Shown here in pieces: positions 23,505-33,009 of a stretch of DNA of 64,000 nt. This DNA comes from Bacteroidota bacterium (GTDB lineage Bacteria > Bacteroidota > Ignavibacteria > Ignavibacteriales > Melioribacteraceae). Numbering within the stretch: the first letter of the stretch is position 1; every line of letters begins with the position of its first letter. Location of the stretch: positions 5,344-69,343 of the forward strand of contig JAMCSN010000317.1 of the NCBI GenBank assembly GCA_023381535.1. The letters are read 5' to 3'. The position numbers and the translations under genes were made by a program. The notes beneath the pieces were generated by a model. That model did not search any database, was not told the DNA's origin, and saw only the letters and a program-made list of their open reading frames with translations.

Positions 23505-25835
23505 TTAACTCCCTTTAATTTTTTCTGAACTGTAAAAACTTTTCTCTTTGGACAAACGATTTAATGCCAGCGCAATTTGTCCGACGGCAATTCCACCATC
23601 GTTCGGCGGAATGCGCTGATGCCAGTAAACACTGAAATTATTTTTTTGTAGTTTTTCAATCGTGCGATTAAGTAAGTAAGCATTTTGAAAACAGCCGCCG
23701 CTTAAAACCACTTTATTAAGTTTGCTTCGTTTGGCTACTTCACAAATAATTTCTGCCAATGTATTGTGGAACCGCGCAGATATTTTCCCGACACTATTTT
23801 TTGCACGATAAGACAAAATTTCTTTGATGATCGGTCGCCAGTCAATCGTTAGTGGTTCGGTATCAATTATTTCAAAAGGATATGAAGCATATTCACTTTC
23901 ATCTGCTGAAAATTCCAGCATCATTGCGGCTTGACCTTCGTAATTCAGTTTTTGTTTGATTCCCAGCAGCGAAGCAATGCCATCAAACAATCGACCTGCG
24001 CTAGACGTTAACGGAGAATTGATTTTCTTCTCCAGCATCTGCCGAATTAATTTTAATTCTTGAGCCGAAAATTGGTCTAACAATTCAACGTCCTGGTCAA
24101 ACAGATTGTCTCCAAAACTCTCATACAGAATTCCGATTGCCGAACGGCGCGGTTCTTTAATAGCGAGTTCGCCTCCGGGCAAATGAAATTTTTTGAGTTG
24201 TGCGAAATGTTTGTAGTCACCATTATCATTCGTTACAAAAAATTCTCCGCCCCAAATCGTTTCGTCGTAACCGAAGCCTGTACCGTCCCATGAAACGCCG
24301 AGCGCTTCGCCCTCAACTTGATTTTCCATTCTGCATGCCGCAACGTGTGCCTTGTGATGCTGAATCTGAATTACATCACCAAATTTTTCTTTTGCGAATT
24401 TTGTCGAGACATAATCGGGATGAAGATCGCATGCCGCAAGAACATCAGAAGATTCGTATAATGTCTGGAAGTCGCGAATAACTTTCTCAAAAGTGTTGAA
24501 GGATTCGGCAGTGGATAAATCGCCGATGTGTTGGCTTGTAAAAATGTTTTTATCTACCAAAAGCGCGACGGTGTTTTTCAAATGCCCGCCGACGGCTAAA
24601 ATATTTTTCGTCTCGCCGCTATCATGTTTTGTGTTAATCGTAACAGGCAGCGGTGCGTAACCGCGTGCGCGGCGCATAACCATTTCTCTATCTCTCACAA
24701 TTCGAACAATCGAATCGTCAACATGTCTTACGATAGGGCGGTTATGAACAAGATAATAGTCCGCAATTCCGGAAAGTTTTTTCAATGCTTCGTGTTCGTC
24801 AATCACAATCGGTTCTTCGGAAATGTTCGCGCTCGTTGCGACGATTGGAATATTTAATTCACGGAGTAGCAGAACATGAAGTGGCGTATATGGAAGCATC
24901 GCACCAAAATAAGGATTGTCCGGAGCCGCCGATTCCGAAATTTCCCGTCCATTGGATTTAATTTGCTGTTTAATTTTCTTCAGCAAAACAATAGGTGATT
25001 CTGATGATTGAAGAAGCCGTTCTTCAAACTTGGAAACCTCGCAGACCTTCTTAACCTCGTTTAGTGTTGGAAACATTAGCGCGAATGGTTTTTCTTCCCT
25101 TCTCTTTCGCATGCGCAGTCTCCGAACTGCATCGGTGTTCAATGCATCAACGATTAACTGAAATCCGCCAAGACCTTTCAGCGCTATTATTTTCCCTTCT
25201 CGAATTATTTCTGCCGATCTTTGAAGAGCTTCGTTCTTCGTCAGAAGCAGCTCGCCATGTTCGTCCCAGAGTTCAATGTGAGGTCCGCAGTTTGGACACG
25301 CGATTGGCTGCGCGTGAAATCTCCGGTTCATCGGATCGTTGTATTCTCTTCTGCAGTCGTCACACATTTCAAAAATTTTCATCGATGTGTTTGGTCTATC
25401 GTACGGCAAAGATTCGATGATGGAAAATCTTGGTCCGCAATTGGTGCAGTTAATAAATGGGTACAAATAGCGGCGGTCGTTCGGATCGAGCATTTCGCGT
25501 TTGCAGTCGTCGCAAATTGCGATGTCCGGTAATATCAAAGTTGAAGCTTTTTCTTTGGAATCCGAATTCAGTATTTGAAAGTTCTCAAATCCGACCGGAT
25601 CGAGAAATGAAAATTCCAAACTATTTATTATTGATACCGGCGGTTTGTCTTTTTCAATTCTGAACAAAAATTTATTTAGAAGTTCTTTCTCACCTTCAAC
25701 TTCAATCATAACGCCTGCAGTTGAATTTAAAACGCAACCGTTTAGATTCATTTCGGTTGCTATTCTGTAAATGAACGGTCTGAAACCGACACCTTGAACA
25801 GCACCCCTGACAACAATTTTCAAACGCTGATTCAT
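23505..25835 (-). CDS. hypF: Carbamoyltransferase HypF
   Basis: About 776 residues. HypF makes carbamoyl-AMP and transfers the carbamoyl group to HypE. Visible in order: acylphosphatase domain (G-A-V-Q-G-V-G-F-R-P-F), two zinc-finger-like C-x2-C-x18-C-x2-C units beginning C-D-D-C, a YrdC-like domain, and a Kae1-like C-terminal domain with Q-H-H-K-A-H-V-A-A-C. I place the start at the ATG at 25835, which overlaps the hypB stop as ATGA; the open frame runs 36 bases further into hypB. Confidence 0.96.
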   Translation of the reverse strand: MNQRLKIVVRGAVQGVGFRPFIYRIATEMNLNGCVLNSTAGVMIEVEGEKELLNKFLFRIEKDKPPVSIINSLEFSFLDPVGFENFQILNSDSKEKASTLILPDIAICDDCKREMLDPNDRRYLYPFINCTNCGPRFSIIESLPYDRPNTSMKIFEMCDDCRREYNDPMNRRFHAQPIACPNCGPHIELWDEHGELLLTKNEALQRSAEIIREGKIIALKGLGGFQLIVDALNTDAVRRLRMRKRREEKPFALMFPTLNEVKKVCEVSKFEERLLQSSESPIVLLKKIKQQIKSNGREISESAAPDNPYFGAMLPYTPLHVLLLRELNIPIVATSANISEEPIVIDEHEALKKLSGIADYYLVHNRPIVRHVDDSIVRIVRDREMVMRRARGYAPLPVTINTKHDSGETKNILAVGGHLKNTVALLVDKNIFTSQHIGDLSTAESFNTFEKVIRDFQTLYESSDVLAACDLHPDYVSTKFAKEKFGDVIQIQHHKAHVAACRMENQVEGEALGVSWDGTGFGYDETIWGGEFFVTNDNGDYKHFAQLKKFHLPGGELAIKEPRRSAIGILYESFGDNLFDQDVELLDQFSAQELKLIRQMLEKKINSPLTSSAGRLFDGIASLLGIKQKLNYEGQAAMMLEFSADESEYASYPFEIIDTEPLTIDWRPIIKEILSYRAKNSVGKISARFHNTLAEIICEVAKRSKLNKVVLSGGCFQNAYLLNRTIEKLQKNNFSVYWHQRIPPNDGGIAVGQIALALNRLSKEKSFYSSEKIKGS

Positions 25836-26485
25836 TTGTTCTGCAAGTTTGATTGAATCCAACCGCACCACGAATCAATTCCTTTGCCGGTTGTACATGA
25901 AGTCTCGAAGATTTTCAGCGAGGGATTAATTGACAAGGCGTTTTTCTTCAGTTCGTCCATCGAACATTTCAGATACGGAAGCAGATCAATTTTATTTATC
26001 ACAAGCACTGAAGAGTTTCTAAACATAGCCGGATATTTCAACGGCTTGTCGTCGCCTTCCGTAACACTCAGCACAACAACTTTGAAATCCTCACCGAGAT
26101 CGTAACCCGCTGGACAAACCAAGTTGCCGACGTTTTCAATTATCAACAATTCCGTACCGTCGGTATTCAAAGAATTTAGCGCATCCCTAACCAAGCTGGC
26201 TTCCAAATGACATCCGCCGTTTGTAACGATTTGCGCAACCGGCACGCCCAGTTCATCAATCCTCTGCGCGTCGAGATCGGTTTGAACATCGCCTTCAATG
26301 ACTGCAATTTTTAATTTGTTCTTGCAAACCTCAATTGTCTTTTCAACAAGACTTGTCTTACCGCTTCCTGGAGAGCTGAGAAGATTGATTACAAAATTTT
26401 TATTCCGTTTGAACGCCGATCTGTTCTCGCTGGCAATAACATCATTCTTCGCAAGAACTTTTCTCTCAACAGTTATAACACTCAT
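25832..26485 (-). CDS. hypB: Hydrogenase nickel-insertion GTPase HypB
   Basis: A 217-residue SIMIBI-class GTPase: P-loop S-S-P-G-S-G-K-T-S, G3 region E-N-V-G-N-L-V-C-P-A, and N-K-I-D for guanine recognition. The metal-site motif G-G-C-H-L-E-A is present. There is no His-rich nickel-storage tail at the N-terminus. The ATG has a GGAGG site. It works with HypA in delivering nickel to the hydrogenase large subunit. Confidence 0.96.
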   Translation of the reverse strand: MSVITVERKVLAKNDVIASENRSAFKRNKNFVINLLSSPGSGKTSLVEKTIEVCKNKLKIAVIEGDVQTDLDAQRIDELGVPVAQIVTNGGCHLEASLVRDALNSLNTDGTELLIIENVGNLVCPAGYDLGEDFKVVVLSVTEGDDKPLKYPAMFRNSSVLVINKIDLLPYLKCSMDELKKNALSINPSLKIFETSCTTGKGIDSWCGWIQSNLQNK

Positions 26486-26496
26486 TTTTCCTCCGA

Positions 26497-26841
26497 CTAA
26501 TCTTCAATTTCTATTTCCGAAACAGTTAATTCCATTCCGTTGACAAGTTTTACAGAAGTGCTTTTGCATTGAACACAGCAGAATGCTAAGCCGTCAATAA
26601 CCGATTCGCTTCCGCAACTTTCGCAACGAATTTTTGCGGGCACAGTTTCGATGCTTAATTTGGAGCCTTCAAGGTTGGTTCCCATGATAAGCGCATCGTA
26701 ACCAAACAGAAGAGAATCATTCAGCACGTTGGTAAGTTTTCCAACTTTAACAAAAACATTTTTGATCTTTCTATTGGAGAAATTTTTGGTCTGATCTTGA
26801 ACGATCTCGATTATGTTTTGTGCAATTCCGAGTTCATGCAT
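26497..26841 (-). CDS. hypA: Hydrogenase nickel chaperone HypA
   Basis: A 114-residue protein starting M-H-E-L-G-I-A, where His2 is the nickel ligand of the family. A structural zinc site is formed by C-E-S-C and C-V-Q-C, which lie 14 residues apart. It is the first gene of the hypABFCDE operon; the roughly 230-base gap upstream contains no gene and probably carries the operon promoter, but I cannot single out its elements. Confidence 0.96.
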   Translation of the reverse strand: MHELGIAQNIIEIVQDQTKNFSNRKIKNVFVKVGKLTNVLNDSLLFGYDALIMGTNLEGSKLSIETVPAKIRCESCGSESVIDGLAFCCVQCKSTSVKLVNGMELTVSEIEIED

Positions 26842-27074
26842 GGATTTTTCTACATTATCATTATTCAGGTTGAATAATATCGACTTTCATTAATAAGTGC
26901 CAAGATTTTTTTTGAAATCTCCTTAAGGAATCGGTCGCCCATACCGCCGGGATTAAAAGGTCTTTTTTAACAGCAAATTAGATTTTGAAGGGAAGAAGCG
27001 ACATGGCTGCAAGTAAAGAGGGTGTGCCTAAGTTGATTGGAAATTAATGTGTTAAAGCGTATTTATTTTGAGAA

Positions 27075-28166
27075 TTAACAAATCCTTTCACCGGTTCCGT
27101 TATCAAAGAATAAGATTGCGGAACTATTGAAGCAGATTTTAATTTCGTCACCAATTTTATGCTCGGTTTCCGGACGTACGCGTGCGATGCAAGTTTTTCC
27201 ATCGACGTTGAAATGGAGATAAACTTCGTTCCCCATCTGCTCTTCAAATTCCAATTTTACATTCATGGAATTTTCGTACTTCATTTCAGAGTTAAATGAT
27301 TCCGGTCTGATACCAACCGCAATCTCTTTGTTCAAATATGACGAAAGCATTTGCGATTGTTGAGGATTCAGTTGGAACTTTAGCGTTTCTTGGTTGCTTT
27401 CAAACTCGAGACCCCTTCCATTAGCAATTTTCCCTTCAACAAAATTCATAGCCGGGCTGCCGATAAATCCGGCAACAAATTTATTTTTTGGAAAGTTGTA
27501 TAGATTGAGCGGTGTATCGACTTGCTGAACGATTCCGTCCTTCATAACAACAATTCTGTCGCCCATTGTCATTGCTTCAACCTGGTCGTGCGTAACGTAA
27601 ACTATTGTAGTCTGAAGACGTTTATGAAGACGCGCAATTTCCGATCTCATTTGAACGCGAAGTTTTGCATCAAGATTGCTTAACGGTTCATCAAACAAAA
27701 ATACTTTTGGTTTGCGAACAATAGCTCTACCGACTGCTACTCGCTGACGCTGTCCGCCTGAAAGTTGTTTCGGCTTTCGTTCCAGCAGATGTTCTATATC
27801 CAAAATTTTAGCGGCATAACTGACGCGTTCTTTAATTTCACTCTTGCCAAACTTGCGCAGTTTCAAACCGAACGCCATATTTTCATAAACGCTCATGTGT
27901 GGATACAGCGCGTAATTCTGAAAAACCATTGCAATGTCTCTATCCTTGGGGGGAATGCTGTTAACCTTTTTCCCGTCAATAAAAATTTCTCCTTCGGAAA
28001 TTTCCTCTAGACCGGCAATCATTCTTAATGTGGTTGACTTGCCGCATCCCGATGGACCGACGAGCACAACAAATTCCTTGTCGCCTATCTCAAGATTAAC
28101 ATTGCTGACGGCTTTGTTTTTCTCTTCATAAATTTTTGAAACGTTAACAAGTTTTACTTCAGCCAT
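27075..28166 (-). CDS. Sugar ABC transporter ATPase, MsmK/UgpC type
   Basis: A 363-residue CUT1-type ATPase: Walker [11 protein letters not shown]-loop F-Q-N-Y-A-L-Y-P-H, signature L-S-G-G-Q-R-Q-R-V, Walker [13 protein letters not shown] and switch His in Y-V-T-H-D, followed by a C-terminal TOBE-like regulatory domain from about residue 240. It closes the apparent operon that includes the binding protein and two permeases, so it probably powers uptake of glucan oligosaccharides. Such ATPases can also serve several importers. Confidence 0.94.
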   Translation of the reverse strand: MAEVKLVNVSKIYEEKNKAVSNVNLEIGDKEFVVLVGPSGCGKSTTLRMIAGLEEISEGEIFIDGKKVNSIPPKDRDIAMVFQNYALYPHMSVYENMAFGLKLRKFGKSEIKERVSYAAKILDIEHLLERKPKQLSGGQRQRVAVGRAIVRKPKVFLFDEPLSNLDAKLRVQMRSEIARLHKRLQTTIVYVTHDQVEAMTMGDRIVVMKDGIVQQVDTPLNLYNFPKNKFVAGFIGSPAMNFVEGKIANGRGLEFESNQETLKFQLNPQQSQMLSSYLNKEIAVGIRPESFNSEMKYENSMNVKLEFEEQMGNEVYLHFNVDGKTCIARVRPETEHKIGDEIKICFNSSAILFFDNGTGERIC

Positions 28167-28188
28167 TTTTTCTCCTTGGCTTTTACAT

Positions 28189-30024
28189 TTACGGCAAGTT
28201 GGATTTGTCTTTTTGATATTTGTAATACCAATTGTACAAAGGAACTGTTAAAGGCAGTGCTGCCATCTTTCCGCCGAATCCGAGATACCGCATTGTAAAC
28301 ATCCTAGTAGGCAAGACTTCCGTATTTGAATAAACTTTTTCATCAATCCGGATTCCATATTCCCTGGCAAGTTTTATCGTTTTGGATTCTACTTGCTCGT
28401 CAAATTTTTTCAAGCTCAGCTGCATTCTGATTGATTCTTTCACTTCATCAAACCTTACTGCCGAGGTATCTTTCAGAATTCTTTTGTTAATTAATTTGAT
28501 TATAGAATATCCTCCCGGGACTTTTATCGGTCCGTAAACCTGTCCGATCTTCATCTTCGAAGCAATCTTTCCAATTTCCCCGGCTTCATTGATAGAGAAC
28601 CAGCCAAGTTCGCCGCTGTTTCGTTTTGTATAAATTCGCTGCGTATATTTTTTTGCGAGCTGGCGGAAATCGGCACTTTTTTCAAGCTGTTTAAAAACGG
28701 TTTCAATTGCTTCGGGATCCTTGTTTACGATCTCTAAAACGTTTGCTTGAGGAGTAGGTGAAAGTACATGATATTTTTGTTTGTAGAAGTTTTGCATCTC
28801 TTCATCGCTTACCTTTATCGATCGCATTTCTCTTTCTAAAGCCAGCTCTGCCAGATAATTTTGCTGCCAGCGCGACAAATCCGCTTTCAGCGTCGGCGAA
28901 CTCTCCAATCCTTCTTTTCTTGCCTCATTGGCAAGAACTTCATTTTCAATAAAACTACGAACATATTTGTGCAATACCGGAATAATAGAATTAAGATCGG
29001 TCGAGCTAAACTTCACATGCTGGTGCGAGAAATAATAGATGAATGATTTAAGCGAAGTATCCTTGATTGGAAGTTTTACGAATTTCGCATGCAAATCTTT
29101 TCCATCAAACGAATTCAAAACCTGGTTCGTAGTCTCTTCATCGATCTCGTATTGTTTTGAAGAATCCGATGTGACGGAACTTTGTTTTTCCAAAACTTTT
29201 TTAATACCCGTTGCGAGCGAGCTGAACAGACCGTAATCAACATTTACATGAAGTCCGCCAAGTATTTTATCCAAAAAGATTCCGGAAAGAATTTCTGATT
29301 TTCTTTGAGTAAGCTTTGACGAGACAATATTTCTCCGAACGTCGACCTTATCACTGTTACGAGGATTGTCTTCCCGCTTAATAAGCTTCGCAATAATCCA
29401 GCCTTTTTTCGTTCTGATCGGCTCGGTAATCTGCCCCTCTTTAAGTTTGTAAATCACCGATTCAAGATGTTCATCTTCCAAATCGCAGAAAGTAATTTTG
29501 TAAGGTTCGATCTGTTTTTGATATTCCAGACGCTTTTGAAGAAGCGAATCGAAATCTGCGGACTTTTTAATTGATGAATAAAGCTTAAAAGCCTCCGCCG
29601 AATCCGTCGATGCAATCATTCGAATGCTCAGGAGAAGGCTGAATTTCCAAAGTCCATCTTTCAATTCGGCAGCCGTAATTTTAACATTGTTCATAACAGC
29701 CTTGCGGTAGAGCTCGTCCCTCAGCAATAGATTCTCAAGCGAGCTCATCGAGTAGCGGACGTTCTCGGTCGTGTCCAATTTTTCTTTTTGAGCCTGAGCT
29801 GCCCAAAGTTTCTCGGCAATTAGCGAATATAAGAATTTTCTTTTGGATGAATCGGCTTCCTCCTGTTTATCGGTAAAATGCGGCATGAATTCATAACGGA
29901 ACTTGAATTCTTCGGCAGAAATATTTTCTCCGCCTACGTGCGCGACCGTTTTTGTATCATCCTGCGCGGAACAAACAACAGCAGAAATTAAAACGATGAT
30001 CGACAATTTGGAAATAGTTTTCAT
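28189..30024 (-). CDS. Secreted PpiC/SurA-type peptidyl-prolyl isomerase inside the sugar-import operon
   Basis: A 611-residue protein with a signal peptide (ending V-V-C-S-A-Q), a long helical chaperone-like part and a parvulin domain at about 405-505 ([26 protein letters not shown]). A degenerate first parvulin-like unit lies around 160-215 ([19 protein letters not shown]). It should assist folding of exported or outer-membrane proteins. It overlaps the upstream permease gene by 4 bases (ATGA), so it is translated with the transporter, which is unusual. Confidence 0.88.
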   Translation of the reverse strand: MKTISKLSIIVLISAVVCSAQDDTKTVAHVGGENISAEEFKFRYEFMPHFTDKQEEADSSKRKFLYSLIAEKLWAAQAQKEKLDTTENVRYSMSSLENLLLRDELYRKAVMNNVKITAAELKDGLWKFSLLLSIRMIASTDSAEAFKLYSSIKKSADFDSLLQKRLEYQKQIEPYKITFCDLEDEHLESVIYKLKEGQITEPIRTKKGWIIAKLIKREDNPRNSDKVDVRRNIVSSKLTQRKSEILSGIFLDKILGGLHVNVDYGLFSSLATGIKKVLEKQSSVTSDSSKQYEIDEETTNQVLNSFDGKDLHAKFVKLPIKDTSLKSFIYYFSHQHVKFSSTDLNSIIPVLHKYVRSFIENEVLANEARKEGLESSPTLKADLSRWQQNYLAELALEREMRSIKVSDEEMQNFYKQKYHVLSPTPQANVLEIVNKDPEAIETVFKQLEKSADFRQLAKKYTQRIYTKRNSGELGWFSINEAGEIGKIASKMKIGQVYGPIKVPGGYSIIKLINKRILKDTSAVRFDEVKESIRMQLSLKKFDEQVESKTIKLAREYGIRIDEKVYSNTEVLPTRMFTMRYLGFGGKMAALPLTVPLYNWYYKYQKDKSNLP

Positions 30025-30830
30025 CCCTTAACACTTCCCATCATAATTCCTTTGATGTAATATTTTTGTAGTGCTAGAAATACAACCAGCACCGGAATAA
30101 TAGTGATGACCGAGCCGGCCATCATAAGTTCGGTATCTTGAACATGCTCGCTCATCAAATTTGCCAATGCAACGGGCATGGTGTACATGTTTGCATCCGT
30201 CATTACAATCAACGGCCATAAGAAGTCGTTCCACGTTCCCATGAAGGTGAAAAGTCCGAGCGTAACAAGAATTGGCTTGCAGAGAGGAAGAATCACTCGA
30301 AGATAAACTTGCATTTCGGTAGCGCCGTCCATTTTTGCAGCTTCGATCAAACTATCGGGAATTGAAAACGCGTATTGGCGGATCAAGAAAATTCCGAATA
30401 TGCTTGCCATGCCCGGAATCAGAATTGCCCAGTATGTATTGATCAAACCGAGATTTTTCAAAATCAAAAATAACGGAAGCATTGTAACTTGAGCCGGAAT
30501 TATCAGCGAGCTCAACAAAAATTTGAACAAACCTTTCTTTCTTGAGAACCGGAATTTTGCGAACGCGTATCCCGCCATTGAATTCAGCAGCAGAGAGAAA
30601 AGTGTAACACCAAGCGAAATAATTAAACTGTTCAATAAATATTTTGTGAGATTCAGTCTCGTGAACAAAGTTGTGTAATGCGAAAAACTGAATTTGTCCG
30701 GAAACAGCTTCGGAGGATATGTATTGGCGGCGCCGGTCGGCATAAACGAAGCCGCAATCATCCATAAGAACGGAAGGAAAGTTATCACTCCGATAAATAT
30801 CGCGATAAATATTACGAGATATTTTTTCAT
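30021..30830 (-). CDS. Sugar ABC transporter permease, MalG type
   Basis: A 269-residue inner-membrane permease with six predicted helices and the cytoplasmic EAA loop E-A-A-K-M-D-G-A-T-E that contacts the ATPase. The N-terminus is typical of CUT1 subfamily MalG-like proteins. It pairs with the MalF-type permease directly upstream. Confidence 0.93.
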   Translation of the reverse strand: MKKYLVIFIAIFIGVITFLPFLWMIAASFMPTGAANTYPPKLFPDKFSFSHYTTLFTRLNLTKYLLNSLIISLGVTLFSLLLNSMAGYAFAKFRFSRKKGLFKFLLSSLIIPAQVTMLPLFLILKNLGLINTYWAILIPGMASIFGIFLIRQYAFSIPDSLIEAAKMDGATEMQVYLRVILPLCKPILVTLGLFTFMGTWNDFLWPLIVMTDANMYTMPVALANLMSEHVQDTELMMAGSVITIIPVLVVFLALQKYYIKGIMMGSVKG

Positions 30831-30831
30831 C

Positions 30832-31716
30832 TCACTCGTCCCCCTTTTTCTGAAGTTTGAATTGAATGATTGTGCCGATCATAATTATGAAGAACAGCAT
30901 AAATGCAATTGCCGTCGAGTATCCGATGTTCCACCATCTGAAACCCTCTTGATACATGTAAAGCACAATGCTGAGTGTGCTGTTAAGCGGACCTCCTTGA
31001 GTCATGACGTACGGTTCTGCAAACAATTGAAAATATCCGATCATCGTTATCAAACTTATGAACAACGTAGTCGGCGCAAGCTGCGGAATTGTAATGTGAA
31101 CAAATTGCTTCCACGCAGAAGCTCCTTCGATACTTGCGGCTTCATAAAGTTCGGTTGGAATATTTTGAAGTCCGGCGACGAAGATAATCATGTTGTAGCC
31201 GAAATTTTTCCATACAGCAAGAAGAATTATTGCCGGCATTGAAAACGCTGGGTCGCCAAGCCAATCGATTCTGCCGATTCCAACCAGACTTAAAATGTAA
31301 TTCAGCAAACCGAACCTTGGATGATAAAAATAACGCCACACAATGGATACAGCCACAAGCGTAGTAACCACCGGCAGAAAATAAACCAGTCTAAAAATTC
31401 CTTTGTACTTTATAAATTTTGAGTTGAGCAGAATTGCCGCGCCGAGCGATGTGGCAACAGATAACGGTCCGCCTACAAGTACAAAGTAAAACGTATTTTT
31501 CAAAGCGGTCCAGAACAACGGCTCTGAAAGTAAAGTAGAATAATTTTTGAAACCGACGAACCGCAGATAGCTGTAATTGCCAAGTGAATAGATATCGAAA
31601 TCGGTGAAGCTCATCATGAACGCGATTATAACGGGCAAGAAAAAGAATACAAAGATTACCGCTAGCGAAGGACCAAGAAATAAAACGAGTGCACTGAATT
31701 TTGTTTTTGTCTGCAT
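30832..31716 (-). CDS. Sugar ABC transporter permease, MalF type
   Basis: A 294-residue permease with six predicted membrane helices and the EAA loop Y-E-A-A-S-I-E-G-A-S-A-W-K. It follows the binding-protein gene with a 3-base gap and is adjacent to the MalG-type gene, forming a complete CUT1 importer with the ATPase at 27075. Confidence 0.93.
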   Translation of the reverse strand: MQTKTKFSALVLFLGPSLAVIFVFFFLPVIIAFMMSFTDFDIYSLGNYSYLRFVGFKNYSTLLSEPLFWTALKNTFYFVLVGGPLSVATSLGAAILLNSKFIKYKGIFRLVYFLPVVTTLVAVSIVWRYFYHPRFGLLNYILSLVGIGRIDWLGDPAFSMPAIILLAVWKNFGYNMIIFVAGLQNIPTELYEAASIEGASAWKQFVHITIPQLAPTTLFISLITMIGYFQLFAEPYVMTQGGPLNSTLSIVLYMYQEGFRWWNIGYSTAIAFMLFFIIMIGTIIQFKLQKKGDE

Positions 31717-31719
31717 AAT

Positions 31720-33009
31720 TTAATGACGATTGTGTTCCAGCAACCAACGGCGTTTTTCGAGAACGCTGTTAACGTCGCCGTCCAATTGTTTAAGTACGTT
31801 ATCTATCGGCTCTTTTGTTCTTGCAATTTTTTCAGCAAAATTCTGCTGAACCTTTGAAAAGACAATCTGTTCCCATTCCGGAATTTTAGGAGTTGGTTTT
31901 GTTTTCTGCAACTGTTCGTAAAACGCTTTCATGTAAGGATTATAAACGAAAGCGGAATCGTTCCAAACTTCTTTTACTGCCGGTAACGACGAAACCAATT
32001 TATAAAACTGTAATTGCGTTTTCGATTCCGAGAGAAACTCAATGAACTTCCATGCCGCAGCTTTATGTTCCGATTTATTGTTTAGCACCAGACTTGAACC
32101 GCCCGCAAGCGAATAACCGGGGTAATCATTGTTTGGCGATGGAAGCGGAGCAGTCATCCATTCGTTTTGAACATCGGCAGGCAACCGTTTCTGAAACTCC
32201 GTAACGTTCCATGGACCGGTAATGTACAATGAAAAAAATCCTTCGCCGAATGCCTGGTAAACATTCATTACCTGCTGCATGTCAATCGGCGCCAACCCTT
32301 CGTGATAAAATTTTGCGAGGAACTTAATTGCATCGCTGAATTTTTTTCCGGAAAAATCGCCGTATGAATTGTTATCCTTCAGCAAAGTTGAGCCGTTTTG
32401 AATTCCGAACAGAATGAACGGGAGCCATTCATTTGTCGGAATAAAAAATGAAAAGCGGTTGAACTTCTGTTTAATTTTTTTGGATACATCGTAAAGCTCA
32501 GCCCACGTTCGCGGTGGATTTCTATACCCGACCTTTTCCAAAATATCTTTTCTGTAGAATAGAACACGCGTGTCAACGTACCATGGAATTCCGTAAACCG
32601 TTGTGTCGATAAGATTCGTTTCCCAAATTCCCGGAAAGTAATTACCCGCATGAATAATAGATGATTTGTCTATGAAGGGATTCAGCGGTTCAATAGCGTT
32701 CAAAGATTGAAATTCCGGTATCCACGTATTGCCGAGCTGGAACACGTCGGGTAAAGTTTCACTTGCAAATGCTATGATCAATTTTTCATGCGCGGCAACC
32801 CAAGCAATCTGGAGAACTTTTATTTTTATGTTTGGATTTTGCTTTTCAAATTCGGGCACAAGCTTAGAAACGGTTTCGCCTTCAACTCCCATTGCCCAGA
32901 AATTCAGAGTGATGGTTTTGTCTTCTCGTTTAGAGCAACCGACAATTAAGAAGACAGAAATAAGAAAACAGAAATAAGAAAATATTTTTCCGTAAAGTTT
33001 CATTCTCAT
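31720..33009 (-). CDS. Sugar-binding lipoprotein of an ABC importer
   Basis: A 429-residue family-1 extracellular solute-binding protein. The signal peptide ends in a lipobox, L-I-V-G-C, so it is membrane-anchored. Conserved features include P-D-V-F-Q-L-G-N-T-W, Y-G-I-P-W-Y-V-D-T-R and the late A-A-W-K-F-I-E-F-L. Its start overlaps the stop of the secreted GH144 gene (ATGA), tying it to glucanase products; beta-1,2-gluco-oligosaccharides are the most likely ligands by context. Confidence 0.93.
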   Translation of the reverse strand: MRMKLYGKIFSYFCFLISVFLIVGCSKREDKTITLNFWAMGVEGETVSKLVPEFEKQNPNIKIKVLQIAWVAAHEKLIIAFASETLPDVFQLGNTWIPEFQSLNAIEPLNPFIDKSSIIHAGNYFPGIWETNLIDTTVYGIPWYVDTRVLFYRKDILEKVGYRNPPRTWAELYDVSKKIKQKFNRFSFFIPTNEWLPFILFGIQNGSTLLKDNNSYGDFSGKKFSDAIKFLAKFYHEGLAPIDMQQVMNVYQAFGEGFFSLYITGPWNVTEFQKRLPADVQNEWMTAPLPSPNNDYPGYSLAGGSSLVLNNKSEHKAAAWKFIEFLSESKTQLQFYKLVSSLPAVKEVWNDSAFVYNPYMKAFYEQLQKTKPTPKIPEWEQIVFSKVQQNFAEKIARTKEPIDNVLKQLDGDVNSVLEKRRWLLEHNRH

